From contig WBZZ01000547.1 of the NCBI GenBank assembly GCA_019918135.1, positions 60,001 to 107,500 on the forward strand: 47,500 bases of DNA, written 5' to 3'. Below are positions 9,411-18,400 of the stretch, piece by piece (position 1 is the first letter of the stretch; the number at the start of each line of letters is the position of its first letter). The translations under genes were made by a program, and so were the position numbers. Origin of the DNA: Paulinella micropora (Eukaryota; Cercozoa; Imbricatea; Euglyphida; Paulinellidae). A model generated the notes under the pieces. That model was not told where the DNA came from. It worked only from the letters and a program-made list of their open reading frames with translations, and made no database searches.

Positions 9411-10100
9411 GGAGGGGTGCACAGTATGGCACCCCACGGGAAGAGGAGGTGGTTGGGCCTCTTCCCACTGGTTTCGAGGCTATGTCGTTGTGTTGGCTCC
9501 GAGGCTATGTTGTTGTGTTGGTTGCGAGGCTATGTAGTTGTGTTGGTTCCGAGGCTCTGTTGTTGTGTGGGTTCCGAGGCTATGTCGATGTGGGTTCCGA
9601 GGCTATGTTGTTGTGTTGGTTCCGAGGCCATGTCGTTGTGTTGTTTTTTATAAGACATACACCACGTGGGATCAAAGGGGTATATAGATTCCGCGATCTA
9701 GGGGTGGTGACGGGTTTCGAGGCGTCCCAGACACTTACCACAAAACGTCCTCATGCGCTGGCAGACCGCATGAAATGTCTGCTACCCCTGTGAGTACCTC
9801 CATGCGGGACCTACCCAGTCTCGTGGAGCTCTCACGCGGGGAAGATCAATCATTTGTAGTTGATTTCCTGCAAGGTACCCGACACTGTGCGGGTAGTAGG
9901 GACTTCCTTTTGGGGCCTTCTATGCAGGATGGTTAGAGTCACTCTTCCCTCCCCAACATACTCACTGTAGTCCCTGTTGGGTCGAGGGACGGAGGCGCAT
10001 GGCCCTCGGGCTCAGCCATGACAGATCAATATATATATTATTATTACTATTATATTTTATTATTATATTACTTTTATTATTATTATTATTATTATTATTA
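9411..10100 (+). mobile_element. ATT-tailed element of unknown family with internal minisatellite
   Basis: Bounded on both sides by ATT runs. Its 3' end (GACGGAGGCGCATGGCCCTC, then GGCTCAGCCATGACAGATCA) resembles the SINE/LINE tail. The body holds a minisatellite (9470-9645) and unique sequence with no convincing ORF; the 156-codon frame at 9323-9793 is driven by the repeats. Possibly a non-autonomous or 5'-truncated LINE relative. Confidence 0.55.
9470..9645 (+). repeat. imperfect minisatellite, about 7 units of 24-27 bp
   Basis: Units of the form GGCTATGTTGTTGTGTTGGT plus TCCGA, with length and base variation. The core resembles the 29-bp unit at 2754-2898 in the LINE 5' UTR. Confidence 0.85.
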
Positions 10101-10151
10101 ATGGAGGCACATGTCCAGGATCTGGATCTGATGCTATAGTCTGAGGAAGCA

Positions 10152-10200
<49 letters not shown>
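10101..10200 (+). mobile_element. short ATT-tailed 3' fragment
   Basis: ATGGAGGCACATGTCCAGGA, then a short unique stretch ending GAGGAAGCAT and (ATT)n. Only the tail region common to the LINE/SINE set is recognisable; 5'-truncated. Confidence 0.6.
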
Positions 10201-10201
<1 letters not shown>

Positions 10202-10439
10202 TACCATCTGGGCCCTGTCGCCAGTTCGATTCCCGTCGGTGCCACCAGTATTTTCACTGAACATACCGGTCTATTTCTGGACCAGTATTTTCATTGAACA
10301 TACCGGCCCGTCTGGAAGTGTTGGAACTGCCCTTGCGGGGGTGTCATTAGAGCTTATCGTCAATTCTTCGTACTCCCCTCACGGGTGAGACGATGGAGGC
10401 GCATGTGCAGAAATGCATCAGCCATTGACAGAGAAGCAC

Positions 10440-10476
<37 letters not shown>

Positions 10477-10477
10477 T
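10201..10477 (+). mobile_element. tRNA-derived SINE, copy S5 (5' truncated)
   Basis: Begins at CTACCATCTGGGCCCTGTCG, so it lacks the first ~32 bases including the A box; B box, doubled internal segment, tail and ATT run are present. 5' truncation is usual for target-primed reverse transcription. Confidence 0.88.
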
Positions 10478-10831
10478 GGACACCGTGATAGCCCAGTGGT
10501 CAAGTTCTACCATCTGGGCCCTGTCGCCAGTTCGATTCCCGTCGGTGCCACCAGTATTTTCATTGAACATACCGATCCGTCTGGACCAGTATTTTCATTG
10601 AACATACCGGCCCGTCTGGAAGTGTTGGAACTGCCCTTGCGGGGGTGTCATTAGAGCTTATCGTCAATTCTTCGTACTCCCCTCACGGGTGAGACGATGG
10701 AGGCGCATGTGCAGAAATGCATCAGCCATTGACAGAGAAGCACTATTATTATCATTATTATTATTATTATTATTATTCTTATTATTATTATTATTATTAT
10801 TATTGTTGTTGTTATTACTATTACTATTATC
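10478..10831 (+). mobile_element. tRNA-derived SINE, copy S6
   Basis: Complete copy starting GGACACCGTGATAGCCCAG in the ATT tail of S5, ending in a long impure ATT/GTT tract to about 10831. Confidence 0.9.
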
Positions 10832-10893
10832 AGGACCTTACAAACTAGGAGCGAGGTAGTTAAACACATGCCATGCAAGATGCCTTAGAATCA

Positions 10894-11010
10894 GAGAACG
10901 AGGTAGAAACAAGCAAAAAGAAGACAAAGGCAACTCTGCAACAACAAGGCAGGAGAACGAGGTAGAAACAAGCAAAAAGAAGACAAAGGCAACTCTGCAA
11001 CAACAAGGCA
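10894..11010. repeat. 59-bp tandem duplication
   Basis: Two adjacent copies of a 59-bp unit starting GAGAACGAGGTAGAAACAAG (10894 and 10953). Lies between the SINE cluster and the octanoyltransferase gene; no coding role seen. Confidence 0.9.
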
Positions 11011-11286
11011 AGAAAAACTTTATGAGGCAGTGGTGTTGAAGCTACAGCTCACACCGCAGACAAACAAAGTAAAATTATGAGATCGATACAACATGAAAAC
11101 GGTCAATCAGAACGATTAATAAACTCCCGTGCGGAGAAGCATGGACAGAGTAACTCACGTACGCAGCCAGAATGCACAGAAAGGCACGGATCCATTCGTC
11201 TTGGAGGTGCAAGTAAACCCACACCAAGATGGATTTGTGGTTTGCATGCAGGGAGCGTTGGTGGTAGTGGGAAGCGTGGCGGGTCC

Positions 11287-11683
11287 ATGCTCAGGCAACC
11301 AAGTCGATCCCTTTGCTGCTTCCCTTCGGTTTTGCTTTCTCCGACATACTGTGCGAGAGTCTACCCACCAGCCTCTTCGCCAGCTCTTCAGCCCACACGG
11401 CCGCTCTCTTCCGCACGCGTCACGGCTATTCCGATGGACCTGCGCGCGACTCGTGAGTGCTGGCTCTACCAGTACGAGGACCGACTCGTGCCCTACAGTG
11501 AGGCGTGGCGCTGGCAGCAGGAGATGGTCAAGGCGAGGGTGCGGCGGCACCCCGCACCAGAACTGGCCGACGCAGTGCTGCTGCTGCAACACCCGCCCGT
11601 GGTGCTGCACTGCGCGCGCGCTGAGTATTCGTTTGCAACCGTGTTAAGATGTATACATACACATTTCTCTCTCTCTTTCTCTC

Positions 11684-11730
<47 letters not shown>

Positions 11731-12369
11731 GCACCTTGTTGAAAATGTACAGAAATATAATATCATATTACAAAATAGTAAAGTATAGTAAAGTACAGTA
11801 AAGTATAGTATAGTATAGTATAGTATAGTATAGTATAGTATAGTATAGTAGTATAGTATACTATAGTATAGTATAGTAAAGTATGTTATGTTATGTTATG
11901 TTATGTTATGTTATGTTATGTTATGGTATGGTATGTTATGTTGTTATGTTATGTTATGTCATGTCATGTCATGTCATGTTATGTTATGTTATGTTATGTT
12001 ATGTTCTGTTATGTTATGTTATGTTCTGTTATGTTCTGTTATGTTCTGTTATGTTCTGTTATGTCGTTTTAAGTTATGTCATGTTTTGTCATGTCATATT
12101 ATGTTATGCTATGTTACGTTATGTTATGTTATGTTATGTTATGTTTGCATGCTATGTTATGCTGTACCCTACCCTATCCTGTTATCCTATTCTATCTTAC
12201 CCTAGTACACTCTGGGTCGCAAGGGCGACGTTAAGTACCTTCGGTTCGATCCTGCCTCGCATCCTGAGCATGAGCTCTACCGCACAGAGAGAGGAGGCGA
12301 GGTCAGCGTGTGATCTAAACCAGCTTATTTGTTTACGTGCTTTTTTTTTCCAGCTTATTTGTTTACGTG

Positions 12370-12404
<35 letters not shown>

Positions 12405-13218
12405 TAAGGGATAATTGCAGAGAGAACAGTGCAAGGCATAATTTCACAAAAAGGCGACAAATCAGTTCACACAAACGGACCGCCCAGCGAAGAAGACAAG
12501 AAAGTGGAATGGTGATGTCATTCACGTAGGTCACTTTTCATTGTCCGGGTCAGCTCGTGTGCTACCCTATTCTGAACCTCAACCACTACAAGCGGGACCT
12601 CCACTGGTACCTGCGGCAGGTGGAAGAAGTCATTTTACGAGTCTTGTCTGTGTACGGAGTAGCGGGCAGGCGCGACAGCCTGTACACAGGTGTATGGGTC
12701 ATCTTCTTCCCCATCTCTCCAATAACTCGAACCTTCTCGCACCTGGATGACCTGCTTTGCCTTGTTGCAGGTGGACAATCATAAGGTTGCCGCTATCGGT
12801 ATCAGCGTGAGCAAATGGGTGACAAGTCACGGATTTGCGCTTAACGTCTCTCCTGATTTGACAGGCTTCGAAAATATTGTACCCTGTGGCATTGAAGGTA
12901 TTTGCTTTCTCCTCCAGCACTCTCGTCTTTGCTTTGCTTATAGAAGCTTCTTAACTCCTGCATGTTGCTATAGAGGAGTCTCGAAAGGTTGGTAGTATGG
13001 CCCAACTCGTGCAGCAGCAAGTAACGATGGAAGAAGTCACTAGACACGTCCTCGACGCCTTTCAAGACATTTTCAAAGTACGCTGTATCACCCCTCCTGC
13101 CTCACACCATACCCCTCTGGATATGGACAAGAAGCTTGATGGATGTGAATACTCGGTCGCCTTGATGGACATGCAAAGGATTGTTGATGCCAGCAATCGC
13201 AGCTTTCCGCACAAGTAA
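11287..13218 (+). CDS. LIP2: octanoyltransferase (lipoyl-ACP transferase, LipB family), five exons
   Basis: Transfers octanoyl from acyl-carrier protein to lipoyl domains, the first step of lipoic-acid cofactor synthesis in mitochondria or plastids. Exons read from the sequence: 11287-11601, 12206-12301, 12530-12697, 12771-12897, 12974-13218; all introns are GT-AG and phases fit, giving 316 residues. Motifs in order: [17 protein letters not shown] across intron 1, [17 protein letters not shown] across intron 2, [19 protein letters not shown], the HKVAAIG lysine and the VPCGI cysteine that form the LipB catalytic dyad, then ALNV upstream of it. The N-terminus ([17 protein letters not shown]...) is basic and Ser/Ala-rich like a transit peptide; the target organelle is not decidable. 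Odd points: VTFHCPGQ where the family usually has VTYHGPGQ, and an extended C-terminal tail. A plant/algal-type enzyme. AATAAA-like CATAATAAAG follows at 13259. Confidence 0.93.
11602..12205 (+). repeat. LIP2 intron 1 filled with microsatellites
   Basis: GT donor at 11602 (after HPPV) and CCCTAG acceptor at 12205. Between them are (CT)n at ~11664-11723, an AGTAT/TAGTA array at ~11776-11882 and a long TATGT/ATGTT array at ~11883-12160 with CTGTT and CATGT variants. Long open frames here ([10 protein letters not shown]...) are products of the 5-mer and are not genes. Confidence 0.85.
12302..12529 (+). other. LIP2 intron 2 with duplicated segment and poly-T
   Basis: GTCAGC donor, CACGTAG acceptor. 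Holds two copies of CAGCTTATTTGTTTACGTGC (12321 and ~12351), each followed by T, the second by more than 30 T. Confidence 0.85.
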
Positions 13219-14372
13219 AGGTTAGAGTAGTAAGCATGTCGTTTACGGCTGCTAGGAAAGCATAATAAAGACCGTGACCACAGTGTGCACTCTATCTTTT
13301 GTCACAATGAACGAGACTATGCACTAGGCTCGTCTTGCATTCAGAGCACAATCGCACTTTTTTCACTTACAGTGCCTTTGTTTTCACTGATCAATGTGAC
13401 TTTGCACGCTTTATGAAAGTTGAGCCTAGCTTCTGTACTCTCTACGAAAGTCGAGCCCGATGCATAGTGCGACAAAGCAGGGTGGAGCGTATCTCACCAT
13501 CACTATCCATGTATATATGCGCTCTGAAATCAATTCTGACATGTTTTCTGCTTTCACCATCACCCCATTTCGGGATAACACTCGTTCTCTGTTGGTAGAT
13601 CGTTTGTGCTTTTATCATTCTGATTCATTGTTGAAGACTCCGACAAATTTGGTGGATGTAGACACACCAGTTTAGAAAAGTTTAGTAGAAATACCACTTT
13701 CCATTCTATGTCTTCTGCAGTTCTTCTTCCCACTCAGGCTCTACTAGTATCAACTGTGATATTGTAGTACTATTTTATTGAAACTGTGTCACGTTGCGTG
13801 ACTTGATAAAGTAAAAATATTAATATATATCTTCAACGTGCGCTGTCTTCCTACTAGGCATCATGGGCTTAGCTAGGCCTAGCTAAATTTAAATTTCAAG
13901 TGTATATAATACAAGTTAATAACTAGTATGGTGCCTATCATAGTACGACGTGACTAGCAATATTCTAATTAATTTTAAAATCATATTATAACAAACTAGC
14001 TACTATTGCCAGTCACAGCTATAGATTATAGTCTGAGCTAGATATAATGTTAATAGATAAATAACTCAGAGTCTTGTAACGTTAAGGTTTTGGTTTTATT
14101 AATAATACTATGATTCTCGTTTTATTAATAACAAGTTCGCGTTACTAGTATTGGATGTTAATAGTATACATACCTCAACTAGAAGGCGATGGAAGGCAAA
14201 TGCCGATAAGCAATGTTAGGATTCCGACATAAGTGTTAGCAACCTCGCATGGCAAGTTCTTTTCAGATAGCCTCACGATACAAAGGGTTATAATGGCAAT
14301 AATGATACCCATTTGAAATAAGTATTTAATAAGTCGGCTGTCTGTCGGTCTGTTTTTTATACAACAACAATT
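13219..14372. other. intergenic, AT-rich, no gene seen
   Basis: Between the LIP2 stop codon and the viral-like remnant. Contains short AT-rich imperfect repeats such as TTTTATTAATAA (two copies near 14095 and 14121). Frames of 71-87 codons at 13335-13675 match nothing I recognise and lack a context. I see no RNA gene. Confidence 0.6.
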
Positions 14373-17300
14373 TCAGTTATCTTCCAATTCGTGCTCTATT
14401 TTTTTTCCCTCAGTCTTCAATGAAATATCCAAAACACGATTTTTTAACTCTGGTGTTAGTTCGCCATCTACTTCTATGAGTGGAGGTGGTGGGTGTAATC
14501 TAGCGGGCATTGTTATTACGGATTTCTGCTAATTGATTTGCTTGGTCTTGTAGTATATTCATAAGATTTTTATTTTCTTTTTCTAAATTAACTACCTTTT
14601 CCGCCATGTGTTGAAAAGCACTGACTAATATTGGTATGAAGTCCGTATATGATATAGCTTCAAAGTTTCCATCCCCATCATCTGCTTTTATTCCACTTTG
14701 AGACACAAATTCTGGAAATACTTTTTTAACTTCATCCGCTATAAATCCGTGGTTCTTTTTCTGTTTCTTTTCGTCTGATTTCAAATAATATGAACAGCAG
14801 TTTATTTTCATAAGTTTATCGCAACAATCCCCGCAGTCTAGCCTACGGTGTTTTAATATCTGATTTTAATCTCCTGTCTAAACCAGAAGACCAAACATTC
14901 GCTCCTGCTGCAATATAAACATATCCTGTATTTTTTTCACCGTTTGCTAATGAAGTCGACCAAGCGTGTAACAATCCACCTGTATTCATTACCACCGCAT
15001 AACCTGATGCGTCACCTGCTTTCATAAAAATATATAGGGTTGGATGTATTTGATGGTCTTTGTCTTAGCGTTAAAAATCCGCTGGATGTTGTTGGCATAG
15101 TTAATCCTGTATTCGCCGTTATCAATCCTTTTGTCCATAAAGACCCGTCCGACCCATTTAACGACATTAAACGAACTTCACCACTATTCTCCCACACGGC
15201 ACCCTCATTTGTAGAATTATTTACTCTAAATCTCATAAGAAAACCAGTAATACCGTATCCATCGGTCGCTATTCCATTTGATAAACTTTTGTTATTTCCC
15301 GGCTGACCCATATAAATTCCCCAGTTTGTGTCATTGCTTGCGTACATAAATATCCCATTATTTGGTCCTCCGTTTGCTCCGGCTTGAATCGTTATTTTTG
15401 ACCCTCCATTCGCGGTTAGTAAGCCACTTGTCGTTAATGTTGTTGTTGATAAACCAGCATTTGCATTTAATAACCTTGATGCCTTAACTTCTCCGTTATT
15501 AATTCTTAATAATTCGTTTGTCCCACCATAGTAAAATATATGGGTATCTGTTGAAGAATTAACATTATAAACCAAAGTTTGGCTTGCGATACCAAATCCA
15601 AAAAATGCAGTCGTTGATGGCGATCCTCCATCCCATAAAACCAGTTTATTGTTGGTTAGTGCATTTCTGTCAATAAAAACACTTTTTCCAGCACCTACTA
15701 CTATGTTGTCGCTTGTTGTTAATGTTGTCGTAGTCATGCCTGCAGTTGCCGTTAATGTAGTTCCCGTTATTGTTCCAGCACTTGTTATGTTGTTTGAGTT
15801 CATGTCCAAAGCACCATAAAACCGCATACCCCCAGCATTGTTAAAACGGACAATGTCAGATGAAGCACTTTTATTATCCAAAAGTTTTGAAATATAAAGT
15901 CCCGCTCCTTTTACATCAAATGCTACATTCGTAAATACATAACCTCGTTGGTTCGCGGTTCCGCTTGTAGCGGTATTTAGAGTAAATAAGAAATACTGAT
16001 AATCGCCTGATGTCTGTGAAAAGAATATATCTCCTCCATTTTGTTTAATATCATCGCCCCATTATATGTTATATTTTCACCATTAATGATAGTTTGGTTA
16101 TTAAAATCGGCATTGTTCGTTAGAGTTAGATATTTTATCACAGTGCTTGTCCCGTTGAATGTTTTAATTCCTGTTATTGTTTGGTCTCCTGTTAGTTTCA
16201 CACAATTATCATCAACATATTTTTTGTTTGCCACATGGTCTGCTAATGTTGGTATTAGGTTAGTGCCCATTAAAATTTGATTGTTAAATGTTTTAGTTCC
16301 TGCTAGTTTGGTCTGTTGTTAGTTTAACGAAATTGGTATCAACATAGTTTTTATTTGCTCCATCTGTTGCTAATGTAGGAGTTGCCAAGTTTGTAATTTT
16401 GTTGTTATTCAAACTTAATGTTGTTCCAGTTGCGGTTATAATTAAAGCATTACCTGAATATAACTCTACATACGAACCAGTTATTTGTATCGGATACCAA
16501 GTCGCTGTTGCTGTTTTTTGTGCTGCAATCATTCCTATTTTTGTATCAAAGGCTATGCCAATACCGTCAAAAGTAGTTGGATTGGATGAACCACTTACTT
16601 CCAAAGTTGATGTGAATTTTTTATTTCCTGCTATGGTTTGGTCTCCTGTTAGTTTAACCACCGAAGTATCAACTGCTAGATTTGCTAGATTAATTCCATT
16701 ATATGTTGAAGCCCCTGAAATAGCATAACCACCCATATTTAATGCTCCTGTCATACTAGCAGTGCCGTCTAATCTAAGAAAGGGCGATGCCACATTTCGC
16801 CATTGTCCTGTGCTATAAATAAGCAGTTGGTTATCTGATGCTGTTGTTATAATCACATCGCTATGTGTATCAATACTTCCACTTGCCGACACTTTCGCAT
16901 TGTTGGAGTCGTGCTCTGATAACCAAGTCGCGATAGCCCTACCATTTAGTCGATTTACATTTGTAATATTTTGACTATTCATATTTAGTGCCCCCGTCAT
17001 AGTCGTGGTGCCGTCTAATCTCAGAAAGGAGGGTGTGGTGTTTCTCCATTGCCCCGTGCTACACATAATCAGTTGGTTATCTGCGGGGAAGCCTGTTATT
17101 GTCACATCGCTATGTGAGTCTATACTTCCACTCGCTGACACCTTATTATTATTGTCTTGATGCTCAAATATCCATTCATCAACATCTTTGGTATTTAGTA
17201 AATTAACTCCTGTTATATGCTTCCTTCCCATACGAATGTTGCCTGTTTCATCAACATTTATCGGAAATGTTTTATTTACCCAGTTTATTGAATTATATGT

Positions 17301-17949
17301 TAGATAACTATTCATTGCTATTGGCGCGGTTATAACCACATCTGAAAGTGTATCAATTGAACCAAGGGCTGTATTCTTCCATTTGCCTTCTACATCGTTG
17401 TAAGTTAAGTATTGTCCGCTCGCTTGTGCAAATATGTTTGTATCTATCAAATTGTATAAACTGGTTTGGTGCGGATTAGAAGTATTAGAGCGGTGTTGAG
17501 TTGAGGCTTTGACTTCGTCATTATCCCTTACTCGTTGCTCTGTATAGTATAAACGGCTTCCTTCTTTGGTATCCGTAGTTGATTTTAAAGCGAGACGTGT
17601 GTCAAAGCGGTTATCAGTCCAATAATAATTAAGTCCTTCTTTTAGGTCAGTTGATGATTTTAAAACGAACCGACCTATCAGTCCAATAATAATTAAGTCC
17701 TTCTTTTAGGTCAGTTGTTGTTTTTAAAGAGAGACGTGTGTCAAATCGCGCATCAGTATAATAAAGATTTATTGGGTCTGCATCTTCTGGCACTCTGTCT
17801 GTATTCAGACCGACTATGTTTGTGTTGGTAAGGTCAAGGTTAAGTATATTCAGACTATCAACAGCCAACTCATTAAGGCCGTGAACGTGAGATAGAGGAG
17901 AGAGTATATATGTCGTGTGTTTGTTTATTGCTCTCTCTTTTCTTCTCAT
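14373..17949 (-). pseudogene. viral tail-fibre-like gene with C-terminal S74 chaperone domain, broken
   Basis: Reads right to left. The N-terminal part has two repeats of the fibre signature YYTDARFDTRL / YYWTD. The centre (17450-16293) has tandem modules of the form SASGSIDSHSDV..STGQWRN..FLRLDGT..MTGALNM and VKLTGDQT, typical of tail-fibre-like proteins of phages and large algal or protist DNA viruses. The C-terminus (14811-14500) has HGFIADEVKKVFPEFV and a coiled coil, the S74 intramolecular chaperone that trimerises fibres and then cuts itself off. The frame breaks near 17640, 16290, 16010, 15020, 14830 and 14498, several by one base in homopolymers, so it is non-functional or badly assembled. 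AT-richer than its neighbours, as expected of viral DNA. The S74 cleavage serine is replaced by leucine (see findings). Confidence 0.85.
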
Positions 17950-17959
17950 CTCTCATAAC

Positions 17960-18400
17960 AGATGCGTGAGGTGGCGCAGCTTGTGAATTAAAAGAGGAAG
18001 AGAGTAGGGTGGGCTGTGAGGTTGGTTTCTTCTTCATTCGTTTCCTCTTTCGCCATCATGTTTATGCTCATCATGCGATTGATGTAACCTACCTCCCCTA
18101 CTCCCTCTTCTCCTTCTTCTTCTTCAAGACTGGAAGACTCTTCATCTGAATTTGTGAGCTTCAGACTCCTCTCCTTCTTCTTCAGATTCAGAAGAAGAGG
18201 AGTCCGAACCTCCTGCGTTCAGACTAATAGTCTTTGTCTTGCTCTTTTTAATGAAGTCTGCAGCCTTCAGCTTGAGTCTGCAGCCTTCAGCTTGCTCTTC
18301 TCCTTGCTCCCTCCTTCCTTCTGTCTTTTCATCTTTCTTCTCCTCCCTGTGTTGCTCGTCTTAGTCTTATCCTTGTCCTTAAGAGTTAGTTCGCCTACAC
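17960..18400 (-). pseudogene. Copia gag fragment E (same family as elements A/B/C)
   Basis: The minus strand reads GELTLKDKDKTK ... RRRKMKRQKEGG, then DFIKKSKTKTISLNAGGSDSSSS with an acidic stretch, matching element B at 29780-30150 (GELSLKSKGKTK, RRRKMRRQKEEGG, TMISLNAGGSDSSSS). A small tandem duplication of CTGCAGCCTTCAGCTTGAGT lies at ~18261-18300. It is joined in frame to the end of the neighbouring minus-strand gene, so that gene's apparent C-terminus is partly retroelement sequence. Confidence 0.8.

Noticed and set aside
11883..12407. 174-codon frame [10 protein letters not shown]
   Set aside because: Product of the TATGT repeat inside LIP2 intron 1.
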